DNA of 64,000 nt from Alitta virens (lineage: Eukaryota > Annelida > Polychaeta > Phyllodocida > Nereididae), in NCBI GenBank assembly GCA_932294295.1, contig OW028580.1, positions 30,450,136 through 30,514,135 of the forward strand. Direction: 5' to 3'. Shown in pieces: positions 1-9,498 of this stretch. Position numbers and translations under genes: made by a program. Position 1 is the first letter of the stretch, and each line of letters starts with the position of its first letter. Under the pieces are notes generated by a model that searched no databases, was not told the DNA's origin, and saw only the letters and a program-made list of their open reading frames with translations.

Positions 1-239
1 GATAATTTATTAGATAGCATCCATGGAAGAATTTTAAATAATTCATCATTTGCACAATCAACTAAGTTAGCGAGATTTCCACCACACAGTTAAAAATAAA
101 TTGGTGTCATCAGCAAATATGATTGGTGTCAGGATATTGGATGTATTAACTAAATCATTCATATATTAAAATATATATATATTCCAGCAAGCAGAATGTT
201 TTGAATTATTTTAACTAGTTTAACACAACTTACCACAGC
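1..239. other. AT-rich flank, no gene seen
   Basis: Single-copy AT-rich DNA left of the MITE-like element. It has a short AT run near 165-180 and a direct repeat of ATTGGTGTCA. I see no credible coding or RNA gene. Confidence 0.6.
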
Positions 240-560
240 TTAAAGGGGAACTAATGGAAGTTTGCATGTTAATTTCAAAAGTTCAATTAGTTGTCAAATA
301 ATATATTGCAGTGAAAGGAAATGTCTTAAACTCGGGTTTGATATGATTTCAAGCCAATTAAAAGTGAAATTTGCACCAACCATCAACATGCTGGGGGCCG
401 CCATTATTGCACACTGCACGCAATATAGTGACGTCACTTATGTACACAGCTAGGCCATATGTATTCAGCAATACAAATTAATTGCAATCCTGTGGATTAC
501 AATCTGTTACATTGTTCATTGCAATTATAATGACAAGAACAGATATCACAACAACATAAA

Positions 561-633
561 GTTCTTACTGAGTGTCAAGTAATTGCCATTGAACTATTTG
601 AGACAATGCAATTACTTGACACTCAGTAAGAAC
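561..633. repeat. 30-bp-stem hairpin
   Basis: The arms 561-586 and 608-633 are perfectly complementary over 26 bp. After one bulged C at 587 the pairing continues four more base pairs (588-591 with 604-607), leaving a 12-nt loop (592-603). It lies inside the MITE-like element. The dimensions (73 nt) resemble a pre-miRNA, but a fold-back palindrome of transposon origin is equally possible. No expression evidence is available. Confidence 0.75.
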
Positions 634-1174
634 AACTATCAAGTATCCTGCTTTGTAATACAACTACTGTTTATTAGTGAAGCTTTAAAAAAATATTGTA
701 TTGACAAAGTTTTGTTGAAAATAAGTCTTTGATATTATATTTTATTTTAAACTGGTTATTTAATGTATCTAGCAATGCAACCAACATACAATTGAAATAA
801 GCACAATTTGGTAATTAATATATATTAATCTTGGTAAAGAAGGAGGTACTGCCTTTAAAACAACCCCACTAACACTACATATACACCAAATATAAATACT
901 ATGAAATATATTTATACTATACATAATACTAATACTGCACATTGCCCCTAAAGATTATATGTGACATATTTTATTTACAAAGCAAAGCAGTATTCCAATT
1001 CTGTTCTCTTGCAAAAATATGGTCAGAAATATAGTGATACAAAATATATGCTAAATGTAATCTTAAAGTTATTAAATTTTACATTAAATAACTTTTGCTA
1101 TTTAAACTCCTATGCTTGGGAAAAACGTCTTACATAACATGTACGTAGCAGGGTTATTGCCTATTTGCCCATGC

Positions 1175-1191
1175 ATATATATATATATATA
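1175..1191. repeat. AT dinucleotide microsatellite
   Basis: Short uninterrupted AT run inside the MITE-like element. Confidence 0.8.
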
Positions 1192-1626
1192 CCTATATAC
1201 CTATTCTTAGATATAAATTGCTTATTGCAATCAATGCAATAATTAGCTATAATTATGATGTATTCCCAAGAAATTACAATTAGCTTTGACATGCCCTTAA
1301 CAAAAGCTCTGAAAGTGCAATTACACCTGTATCTAAAACTGTTGTTGACAGTTGTTCTCACCATTGAATTGCAATGCCAAGCCTCCAGAATACTTGGCTC
1401 TCACTCCATGCTAAGAGTTGGTACAACAGTGACATATTTCCGGTCAGTGCAAAACACCAGGAATTTAAAAAATGGCGGCCTCCGTAGTTCACAACACGGA
1501 GCTAATAAATGCAGGATATTTCATTACCAGGGCACATATACAAGTTATGAATAGCATGGAATTGTTTCTATGGACCCAAGCTAAAATCTGAGAGGTAAAG
1601 TGCAAAAGGGGTTAGTTCCCCTTTAA

Positions 1627-2482
1627 GATCACGTCTTCTTCATGGACACAATCTGTATTCATCCAACCATCATTCTGGCATGAAAGGATATCTGTTTCCA
1701 TCCCCTTGCTTGAAACTGATCCAGCATAATCTAAACAATGGGTGAGACAGGCTTTACATCTCATATGTTTTCCCAGATGGGGCTGATCAGGATAGGCAGG
1801 TGCCAAGACAATGAGGCGAATTATGAAGAAACCTTCCAACATGGGCTGGATTCGAACCCCTGCACTTAATTACATTCCTTGAGATAATCAAAATATTGCA
1901 GTATACAGGAGAAAAATACAGTATACAATAAAACTGCCAAATCACCACCAAAATACAATATGTTTTGCATGTGATTATCGTCAAAAGATTTCTCTTATAT
2001 TAAAGATAACGACAAAATCTATGCTATAGCAATTGCAATTTCTCAAACTTATACAGTTTGGTCAAAAGATACCTCATCACACACCAAAAAAATACCATGT
2101 GCAATGTGGCCTACACTGGCCATTGTTGAAACAATGCTGTCCCAATTTGCAATGCTATCTGAGGTATGATTCTTTAACGAAAAGTGGATGATTTGACCTT
2201 TTGACCCAATCAAGTGAACGTGAAACCAAAAGAGTCATTGGCAACGCAAAAATATCTTTGATATCAGAATCTTTCAGGGATAATAGCATGTAGGACAAAC
2301 TGTTTTTCGACAGTTAATTGAGTATTTTTGTACACTGTATATAGTCATACACACTCACTTGCTACAAACTTACTCGTCATAATGACCAAATCATCAGTTC
2401 CTTACCTCAACAGCGTCCTCTAGAGGGCTTCTACCTGGCAACAATCGAGCATATGTTACACAATTTTGTGTTAGGAGCTATA
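1627..2482. other. flank between MITE and tRNA array, no gene seen
   Basis: No supported gene. It contains a T-arm-like stretch at about 1846-1860 without a matching tRNA body, small overlapping palindromes at 2102-2140, and the 10-bp palindrome CCTCTAGAGG at 2417-2426. Array homology begins at 2483. Confidence 0.6.
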
Positions 2483-2936
2483 GGGTTTATAGTTGTACAG
2501 TTTGTGTATTTCCTGAAATGTCGTTGTCAACTGCATATGTTTTTAGCATTGTTGTAACTTTCATTATGAGAAATGGTGCAAATGTGATACCAGACAATTT
2601 CATGTTGGATGCATCACAGCCCTGTGAATCAGAGTCAGAATATTTGTAGGAATGGTGACACAAACTTTTGCACATCTTTAGATTGGATTAAGATCATAAG
2701 TATATACAAGCAAAAGGAATACATACATGTGGTGAGATGATACAGTTGATACAGGAAGTTGCAATTATTATGGAGATCAGAGCTAGCGATTATTGAGGGG
2801 CCACCAATGAGGTGAGAGATGAGATGATTGACATGAAATGGAAAAGTAATTGGTGAAAATTTGATTTTGCATGCTTCTAAATGACTAGAAGGGGGGGGGG
2901 GGCCGGAATGACAGTCACATATGTCTGCATACAGCT

Positions 2937-3018
2937 GCAGTTGTGGCCGAGTGGTTAAGGCGTTGGACTTGAAATCCAATGGGCACTGCCTGCACAGATT
3001 CGAACCCTGTCAGCTGCG
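2937..3018 (+). tRNA. tRNA-Ser-TGA: tRNA-Ser(UGA), unit 1, edge copy with T-stem mismatch
   Basis: First serine gene at the array edge. The anticodon loop is CTTGAAA. The T-stem reads ACAGA against CCTGT, giving an A-C mismatch next to the loop and altering the B box. The variable arm is also changed (GGGC-ACT-GCCT). A run of 12 G (2891-2902) lies just upstream where other units read AGGGTGTGCCCGG. It looks partly decayed, as edge copies often are. Confidence 0.85.
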
Positions 3019-3352
3019 ATATTTTATGTTCATGAGATGATAATGCCACAGGGAATCCAATCTGGTCTCTCACTGTCCTGAATGCAACTTGCCAGCTGTA
3101 AAGTTATTCTCATTTTTATCAAACGGATGTTAACCAGGAAATGGTCGGGTTTATAGTTGTACAGTTTGTGTCAGTTCCAATTTGGTGTAAGGAGATGGTC
3201 TCCAACTGTCCTGAGTGCAGCCTGACAGTTTTGAAGTTATTCTCACTTTCATTGAATTGAGAAGAGGTCCGGTTTATAGTTGTCAGTTGCATTGGATAAT
3301 ATATGAGGGATAAGTCTGAATGTAAACCTTTCTAGAAGCAGCTGGCCAGTTA

Positions 3353-3424
3353 GCCGTGATCGTATAGTGGTTAGTACTTCTCGTTGTGGCCGAGACAACC
3401 CAGGTTCGAATCCTGGTCACGGCA
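3353..3424 (+). tRNA. tRNA-His-GTG: tRNA-His(GUG), unit 1
   Basis: Unchanged from the reference histidine gene at 4392, although its partner Ser gene is damaged. TTTTT is at 3459-3463. Confidence 0.95.
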
Positions 3425-3982
3425 GAGCTGTGAGTCTCTGACATGGCTAGGCCAGTGGTTTTTGCCGTAGGAGATCGATTAAAGCTTATAGGTAATATTA
3501 TTTGCCATTTCTGACCACTTTATCAATGCAATTTTGATGGAAGTATTTCCTGAAATGTCGTTGTCAACTGCATATGTTTTTAGCATTGTTGTAACTTTCA
3601 TTATGAGAAATGGTGCAAATGTGATACCAGACAATTTCATGTTGGATGCATCACAGCCCTGTGAATCAGAGTCAGAATATTTGTAGGAATGGTGACACAA
3701 ACTTTTGCACACCTTTAGATTGGATTAAGATCATAAGTATATACAAGCAAAAGGAATACATACATGTGGTGAGATGATACAGTTGATACAGGAAGTTGCA
3801 ATTATTATGGAGATCAGAGCTAGTGATTATTGAGGGGCCACCAATGACAATGAGGTGAGAGATGAGATGATTGACATGAAATGGAAAAGTAATTGGCGAA
3901 AATTTGATTTTGCATGCTTCTAAATGACTAGTAGGGTGTGCCTGGAATGACAGTCACATATGTCTGCATACAGCTGCAGTTG

Positions 3983-3993
3983 TGGCCGAGTGG
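3983..3993 (+). promoter_or_regulatory. Pol III A box, serine gene (reference)
   Basis: TGGCCGAGTGG spans tRNA positions 8-19 and matches the TFIIIC A-box consensus. It recurs at the same offset in the other serine genes. Confidence 0.9.
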
Positions 3994-4035
3994 TTAAGGC
4001 GTTGGACTTGAAATCCAATGGGCATTGCCCGCACA

Positions 4036-4046
4036 GGTTCGAACCC
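4036..4046 (+). promoter_or_regulatory. Pol III B box, serine gene (reference)
   Basis: GGTTCGAACCC in the T arm, a near-perfect TFIIIC B box. Copies at 19064, 39639, 41701 and 62987 carry changes inside it. Confidence 0.92.
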
Positions 4047-4060
4047 TGTCAACTGCGATA

Positions 4061-4064
4061 TTTT
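4061..4064 (+). terminator. Pol III TTTT stop after tRNA-Ser (reference)
   Basis: TTTT three bases after the mature 3' end gives a very short trailer. It is kept in every unit except the one at 55778. The next T4 run is about 90 nt further, in CACTTTTATC. Confidence 0.9.
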
Positions 4065-4092
4065 ATGTTCATGAGATGATAATGACACAGAG

Positions 4093-4332
4093 AATCCAAT
4101 CTGGGTTCTCACTGTCCTGAATGCAAGTTGCCAGCTGTAAAGTTATTCTCACTTTTATCAAACGGATGTTAACCAGGAAGTGGTCGGGTTTATAGTTGTA
4201 CAGTTTGTGTCAGTTCCAATTTGGTGTCAGGAGATGGTCTCCAACTGTCCTGAGTGCAGCCAGACAGTTTTGAAGTTATTCTCACTTTCATTGAATTGAG
4301 AAGAGGTCCGGTTTATAGTTGTCAGTTGCATT
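4093..4332 (+). repeat. internal imperfect duplication in spacer 1 (reference)
   Basis: Two related stretches, about 4093-4212 and 4214-4332. Both run through TCCAAT-TGG, ACTGTCCTGA, TGCA, AAGTTATTCTCACTTT, GGTC and GGTTTATAGTTGT in the same order, offset by 133 bp in the left part and 123 bp in the right. It is the substrate that explains the 128-bp deletion units at 9139, 14176 and 15081. Confidence 0.85.
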
Positions 4333-4398
4333 GAATAATATATGAGGGATAAGTCTGAATGTAAACCTTTCTAGAAGCAGCTGGCCAGTTAGCCGTGA

Positions 4399-4409
4399 TC
4401 GTATAGTGG
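4399..4409 (+). promoter_or_regulatory. Pol III A box, histidine gene (reference)
   Basis: TCGTATAGTGG. The third base (tRNA position 10) is A in six copies, and the T before GG is A or C in others. Confidence 0.8.
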
Positions 4410-4441
4410 TTAGTACTTCTCGTTGTGGCCGAGACAACCCA

Positions 4442-4452
4442 GGTTCGAATCC
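4442..4452 (+). promoter_or_regulatory. Pol III B box, histidine gene (reference)
   Basis: GGTTCGAATCC, an exact B-box match, invariant in nearly all copies; 41084 has TG for GG at its start. Confidence 0.92.
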
Positions 4453-4497
4453 TGGTCACGGCAGAGCTGTGAGTCTCTGACATGGCTAGGCCAGTGG

Positions 4498-4502
4498 TTT
4501 TT
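4498..4502 (+). terminator. Pol III T5 stop after tRNA-His (reference)
   Basis: The first T run of four or more downstream of the histidine gene, leaving a 34-nt trailer. Several early units read GGCTTTTGCC (T4) here instead of GGTTTTTGCC. Confidence 0.82.
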
Positions 4503-5008
4503 GCCGTAGGAGATCGATTAAAGCTTATAGGTAATATTATTTGCCATTTCTGACCACTTTATCAATGCAATTTTGATGGAAGTATTTCCTGAAATGTCGT
4601 TGTCAACTGCATATGTTTTTAGCATTGTTGTAACTTTCATTATGAGAAATGGTGCAAATGTGATACCAGACAATTTCATGTTGGATGCATCACAGCCCTG
4701 TGAATCAGAGTCAGAATATTTGTAGGAATGGTGACACAAACTTTTGCACATCTTTAGATTGGATTAAGATCATAAGTATATACAAGCAAAAGGAATACAT
4801 ACATGTGGTGAGATGATACAGTTGATACAGGAAGTTGCAATTATTATGGAGATCAGAGCTAGCGATTATTGAGGGGCCACCAATGAGGTGAGAGATGAGA
4901 TGATTGACATGAAATGGAAAAGTAATTGGTGAAAATTTGATTTTGCATGCTTCTAAATGACTAGTAGGGTGTGTCCGGAATGACAGTCACATATGTCTGC
5001 ATACAGCT

Positions 5009-5090
5009 GCAGTTGTGGCCGAGTGGTTAAGGCGTTGGACTTGAAATCCAATGGGCATTGCCCGCACAGGTTCGAACCCTGTCAACTGCG
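5009..5090 (+). tRNA. tRNA-Ser-TGA: tRNA-Ser(UGA), unit 3
   Basis: Same as the reference at 3976. Confidence 0.97.
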
Positions 5091-5424
5091 ATATTTTATG
5101 TTCATGAGATGATAATGCCACAGGGAATCCAATCTGGGTTCTCACTGTCCTGAATGCAAGTTGCCAGCTGTAAAGTTATTCTCACCTTTATCAAACGGAT
5201 GTTAACCAGGAAGTGGTCGGGTTTATAGTTGTACAGTTTGTGTCAGTTCCAATTTGGTGTCAGGAGATGGTCTCCAACTGTCCTGAGTGCAGCTAGACTG
5301 TTTTGAAGTTATTCTCACTTTCATTGAATTGAGAAGAGGTCCGGTTTATAGTTGTCAGTTGCATTGAATAATATATGAGGGATAAGTCTGAATGTAAACC
5401 TTTATAGAAGCAGCTGGCCAGTTA

Positions 5425-5496
5425 GCAGTGATCGTATTGTGGTTAGTACTTCTCGTTGTGGCCGAGACAACCCAGGTTCGAATCCTGGTCACGGCA
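5425..5496 (+). tRNA. tRNA-His-GTG: tRNA-His(GUG), unit 3, acceptor mismatch
   Basis: Starts GCAGTGA: C3 to A breaks the 3-70 pair. The D loop reads TTGTGG instead of TAGTGG. The same double change recurs at 10460. Probably weakened. Confidence 0.85.
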
Positions 5497-6041
5497 GAGC
5501 TGTGAGTCTCTGACATGGCTAGGCCAGTGGCTTTTGCCGTAGGAGATCGATTAAAGCATATAGGTAATATTATTTGCCATTTCTGACCACTTTATCAATG
5601 CAATTTTGATGGAAGTATTTCCTGAAATGTCGTTGTCAACTGCATATGTTTTTAGCATTGTTGTAACTTTCATTATGAGAAATGGTGCAAATGTGATACC
5701 AGACAATTTCATGTTGGATGCATCACAGCCCTGTGAATCAGAGTCAGAATATTTGTAGGAATGGTGACACAAACTTTTGCACATCTTTAGATTGGATTAA
5801 GATCATAAGTATATACAAGCAAAAGGAATACATACATGTGGTGAGATGATACAGTTGATACAGGAAGTTGCAATTATTATGGAGATCAGAGCTAGCGATT
5901 ATTGAGGGGCCACCAATGAGGTGAGAGATGAGATGATTGACATGAAATGGAAAAGTAATTGGTGAAAATTTGATTTTGCATGCTTCTAAATGACTAGTAG
6001 GGTGTGTCCGGAATGACAGTCACATATGTCTGCATACAGCT

Positions 6042-6123
6042 GCAGTTGTGGCCGAGTGGTTAAGGCGTTGGACTTGAAATCCAATGGGCACTGCCCGCAC
6101 AGGTTCGAACCCTGTGAACTGCG
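6042..6123 (+). tRNA. tRNA-Ser-TGA: tRNA-Ser(UGA), unit 4, 7-66 mismatch
   Basis: The acceptor 3' strand is GAACTGC, giving a G-G clash at the last acceptor pair; variable loop ACT. The same haplotype occurs at 8108 and 12110. Confidence 0.9.
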
Positions 6124-6457
6124 ATATTTTATGTTCATGAGATGATAATGCCACAGGGAATCCAATCTGGGTTCTCACTGTCCTGAATGCAAGTTGCCAG
6201 CTGTGAAGTTACTCTCACCTTTATCAAACGGATGTTAACCAGGAAGTGGTCGGGTTTATAGTTGTACAGTTTGTGTCAGTTCCAATTTGGTGTCAGGAGA
6301 TGGTCTCCAACTGTCCTGAGTGCAGCCAGACAATTTTGAAGTTATTCTCACTTTCATTGAATTAAGAAGAGGTCCGGTTTATAGTTGTCAGTTGCATTGA
6401 ATAATATATGAGGGATAAGTCTGAATGTAAACCTTTCTAGAAGCAGCTGGCCAGTTA

Positions 6458-6529
6458 GCCGTGATCGTATAGAGGTTAGTACTTCTCGTTGTGGCCGAGA
6501 CAACCCAGGTTCGAATCCTGGTCACGGCA
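6458..6529 (+). tRNA. tRNA-His-GTG: tRNA-His(GUG), unit 4, D-loop variant
   Basis: D loop TAGAGGTTAG (T to A just before the GG pair). The stems are intact. Confidence 0.93.
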
Positions 6530-7074
6530 GAGCTGTGAGTCTCTGACATGGCTAGGCCAGTGGTTTTTGCCGTAGGAGATCGATTAAAGCATATAGGTAA
6601 TATTATTTGCCATTTCTGACCACTTTATCAATGCAATGTTGATGGAAGTATTTCCTGAAATGTCGTTGTCAACTGCATATGTTTTTAGCATTGTTGTAAC
6701 TTTCATTATGAGAAATGGTGCAAATGTGATACCAGACAATTTCATGTTGGATGCATCACAGCCCTGTGAATCAGAGTCAGAATATTTGTAGGAATGGTGA
6801 CACAAACTTTTGCACATCTTTAGATTGGATTAAGATCATAAGTATATACAAGCAAAAGGAATACATACATGTGGTGAGATGATACAGTTGATACAGGAAG
6901 TTGCAATTATTATGGAGATCAGAGCTAGCGATTATTGAGGGGCCACCAATGAGGTGAGAGATGAGATGATTGAGATGACATGGAAAAGTAATTGGCGAAA
7001 ATTTGATTTTGCATGCTTCTAAATGACTAGTAGGGTGTGCCCGGAATGACAGTCACATATGTCTGCATACAGCT

Positions 7075-7156
7075 GCAGTTGTGGCCGAGTGGTTAAGGCG
7101 TTGGACTTGAAATCCAATGGGCATTGCCCGCACAGGTTCGAACCCTGCCAACTGCG
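7075..7156 (+). tRNA. tRNA-Ser-TGA: tRNA-Ser(UGA), unit 5, T-stem mismatch
   Basis: The T-stem 3' strand is CCTGC, giving an A-C mismatch at the outer pair. Otherwise as reference. Confidence 0.92.
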
Positions 7157-7490
7157 ATATTTTATGTTCATGAGATGATAATGCCACAGGGAATCCAATC
7201 TGGGTTCTCACTGTCCTGAATGCAAGTTGCCAGCTGTAAAGTTATTCTCACTTTTATCAAACGGATGTTAACCAGGAAGTGGTCGGGTTTATAGTTGTAC
7301 AGTTTGTGTCAGTTCCAATTTGGTGTCAGGAGATGGTCTCCAACTGTCCTGAGTGCAGCCAGACAGTTTTGAAGTTATTCTCACTTTCATTGAATTGAGA
7401 AGAGGTCCGGTTTATAGTTGTCAGTTGCATTGAATAATATATGAGGGATAAGTCTGAATGTAAACCTTTCTAGAAGCAGCTGGCCAGTTA

Positions 7491-7562
7491 GCCGTGATCG
7501 TATAGTGGTTAGTACTTCTCGTTGTGGCCGAGACAACCCAGGTTCGAATCCTGGTCACGGCA
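7491..7562 (+). tRNA. tRNA-His-GTG: tRNA-His(GUG), unit 5
   Basis: Identical to the reference at 4392. Confidence 0.97.
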
Positions 7563-8107
7563 GAGCTGTGAGTCTCTGACATGGCTAGGCCAGTGGTTTT
7601 TGCCGTAGGAGATCGATTAAAGCTTATAGGTAATATTATTTGCCATTTCTGACCACTTTATCAATGCAATTTTGATGGAAGTATTTCCTGAAATGTCGTT
7701 GTCAACTGCATATGTTTTTAGCATTGTTGTAACTTTCATTATGAGAAATGGTGCAAATGTGATACCAGACAATTTCATGTTGGATGCATCACAGCCCTGT
7801 GAATCAGAGTCAGAATATTTGTAGGAATGGTGACACAAACTTTTGCACATCTTTAGATTGGATTAAGATCATAAGTATATACAAGCAAAAGGAATACATA
7901 CATGTGGTGAGATGATACAGTTGATACAGGAAGTTGCAATTATTATGGAGATCAGAGCTAGCGATTATTGAGGGGCCACCAATGAGGTGAGAGATGAGAT
8001 GATTGACATGAAATGGAAAAGTAATTGGTGAAAATTTGATTTTGCATGCTTCTAAATGACTAGTAGGGTGTGTCCGGAATGACAGTCACATATGTCTGCA
8101 TACAGCT

Positions 8108-8189
8108 GCAGTTGTGGCCGAGTGGTTAAGGCGTTGGACTTGAAATCCAATGGGCACTGCCCGCACAGGTTCGAACCCTGTGAACTGCG
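8108..8189 (+). tRNA. tRNA-Ser-TGA: tRNA-Ser(UGA), unit 6, 7-66 mismatch
   Basis: GAACTGC acceptor strand, as at 6042. Confidence 0.9.
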
Positions 8190-8523
8190 ATATTTTATGT
8201 TCATGAGATGATAATGCCACAGGGAATCCAATCTGGGTTCTCACTGTCCTGAATGCAAGTTGCCAGCTGTGAAGTTATTCTCACCTTTATCAAACGGATG
8301 TTAACCAGGAAGTGGTCGGGTTTATAGTTGTACAGTTTGTGTCAGTTCTAATTTGGTGTCAGGAGATGGTCTCCAACTGTCCTGAGTGCAGCCAGACAAT
8401 TTTGAAGTTATTCTCACTTTCATTGAATTGAGAAGAGGTCCGGTTTATAGTTGTCAGTTGCATTGAATAATATATGAGGGATAAGTCTGAATGTAAACCT
8501 TTCTAGAAGCAGCTGGCCAGTTA

Positions 8524-8595
8524 GCCGTGATCGTATAGAGGTTAGTACTTCTCGTTGTGGCCGAGACAACCCAGGTTCGAATCCTGGTCACGGCA
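8524..8595 (+). tRNA. tRNA-His-GTG: tRNA-His(GUG), unit 6, D-loop variant
   Basis: TAGAGG D loop. Downstream, spacer 2 lacks two bases (GCATGTTTTT for GCATATGTTTTT), making this unit 1031 bp. Confidence 0.93.
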
Positions 8596-9138
8596 GAGCT
8601 GTGAGTCTCTGACATGGCTAGGCCAGTGGTTTTTGCCGTAGGAGATCGATTAAAGCTTATAGGTAATATTATTTGCCATTTCTGACCACTTTATCAATGC
8701 AATTTTGATGGAAGTATTTCCTGAAATGTCGTTGTCAACTGCATGTTTTTAGCATTGTTGTAACTTTCATTATGAGAAATGGTGCAAATGTGATACCAGA
8801 CAATTTCATGTTGGATGCATCACAGCCCTGTGAATCAGAGTCAGAATATTTGTAGGAATGGTGACACAAACTTTTGCACATCTTTAGATTGGATTAAGAT
8901 CATAAGTATATACAAGCAAAAGGAATACATACATGTGGTGAGATGATACAGTTGATACAGGAAGTTGCAATTATTATGGAGATCAGAGCTAGCGATTATT
9001 GAGGGGCCACCAATGAGGTGAGAGATGAGATGATTGACATGAAATGGAAAAGTAATTGGTGAAAATTTGATTTTGCATGCTTCTAAATGACTAGTAGGGT
9101 GTGTCCGGAATGACAGTCACATATGTCTGCATACAGCT

Positions 9139-9220
9139 GCAGTTGTGGCCGAGTGGTTAAGGCGTTGGACTTGAAATCCAATGGGCACTGCCCGCACAGG
9201 TTCGAACCCTGTCAACTGCG
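9139..9220 (+). tRNA. tRNA-Ser-TGA: tRNA-Ser(UGA), unit 7 (905-bp unit)
   Basis: Gene intact, variable loop ACT. The following spacer 1 has the 128-bp deletion, so the His gene starts only 288 bp downstream. Confidence 0.97.
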
Positions 9221-9426
9221 ATATTTTATGTTCATGAGATGATAATGCCACAGGGAATCCAATCTGGGTTGGTGTCCAACTGTCCTGAGTGCAGCCAGAC
9301 AATTTTGAAGTTATTCTCACTTTCATTGAATTGAGAAGAGGTCCGGTTTATAGTTGTCAGTTGCATTGAATAATATATGAGGGATAAGTCTGAATGTAAA
9401 CCTTTCTAGAAGCAGCTGGCCAGTTA

Positions 9427-9498
9427 GCCGTGATTGTATAGAGGTTAGTACTTCTCGTTGTGGCCGAGACAACCCAGGTTCGAATCCTGGTCACGGCA
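9427..9498 (+). tRNA. tRNA-His-GTG: tRNA-His(GUG), unit 7
   Basis: C9 to T (GCCGTGATTG) and TAGAGG D loop. Stems unaffected. Confidence 0.92.

Larger units (their letters stand above)
240..1626. mobile_element. piggyBac-like non-autonomous element (MITE)
   Basis: The ends are TTAA (240-243) followed by AGGGGAACTAA, and the inverse TTAGTTCCCCT followed by TTAA (1623-1626). Inverted similarity continues inward at matched distances. GGCCGCCATT at 396-405 faces AATGGCGGCC at 1471-1480. GTCACTTATGTAC at 433-445 faces GTACAACAGTGAC at 1421-1433, both exactly 189 bp from their ends. This indicates imperfect terminal inverted repeats of about 200 bp. TTAA target duplication is the hallmark of the piggyBac superfamily. 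No transposase ORF is present, so it would be mobilised in trans. The 1.38 kb length is large for a MITE; it may be an internally deleted copy. Confidence 0.72.
3976..4057 (+). tRNA. tRNA-Ser-TGA: tRNA-Ser(UGA), unit 2, reference copy
   Basis: Reads UCA (and UCG by wobble) codons in cytosolic translation. The 82-nt intronless gene folds as: acceptor GCAGTTG/CAACTGC with discriminator G; D arm GCC...GGC; anticodon stem TTGGA/TCCAA with loop CTTGAAA (anticodon TGA, U33 present); class II variable arm GGGC-ATT-GCCC; T-stem ACAGG/CCTGT with loop TTCGAAC. SerRS recognises the long variable arm and discriminator G rather than the anticodon. No 3' CCA is encoded. The A box is at 3983, the B box at 4036, and TTTT begins four bases past the 3' end. 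The acceptor duplex also tolerates CAGCTGC (G-U) in other copies. Confidence 0.98.
4392..4463 (+). tRNA. tRNA-His-GTG: tRNA-His(GUG), unit 2, reference copy
   Basis: Decodes CAC and CAU. The 72-nt intronless gene folds as: acceptor GCCGTGA/TCACGGC with discriminator A; D arm GTA...TAC with loop TAGTGGTTAG; anticodon stem TCTCG/CGAGA with loop TTGTGGC (anticodon GTG); variable loop CAAC; T-stem CCAGG/CCTGG with loop TTCGAAT. The base before the gene is A, so the G-1 identity base is not encoded; in eukaryotes Thg1 adds it after reading the GUG anticodon. The TTTTT stop lies 35 nt beyond the 3' end, so the primary transcript has a long 3' trailer. Confidence 0.98.
3976..5008 (+). repeat. reference 1033-bp repeat unit
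   Basis: Order: tRNA-Ser (82 bp), spacer 1 (334 bp, holding an internal imperfect duplication), tRNA-His (72 bp), spacer 2 (545 bp, unrecognised AT-rich sequence). Spacer 2 contains an open minus-strand frame of 77 codons in most copies, which I do not call as a gene. Nothing in either spacer resembles a third RNA gene. Confidence 0.95.

Noticed and set aside
1255..1554. 99-aa ORF in the left flank
   Set aside because: Lies inside the MITE-like element, runs into its inverted repeat, and shows no domain or coding signature.
1841..1866. Minus-strand T-arm or B-box-like motif (GGGGTTCGAATCC) in the flank
   Set aside because: The T-stem pairs poorly, and no D arm, anticodon arm or A box is found at the right distance; at most a decayed tRNA or SINE fragment.
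2102..2140. Overlapping small palindromes around CAATGTGGCC and GGCCATTG
   Set aside because: Short, bulged stems of a kind expected by chance in AT-rich DNA.
3479..3712. 77-aa minus-strand ORF repeated in the spacers as a gene family
   Set aside because: No recognisable domain, substitutions mostly nonsynonymous, some copies frameshifted, and conservation equals that of the surrounding noncoding spacer.
9117..9326. 69-aa ORFs at 9117, 14154 and 15059 on the minus strand
   Set aside because: They overlap the serine tRNA gene in antisense and arise from the 128-bp deletion joining two spacer parts.
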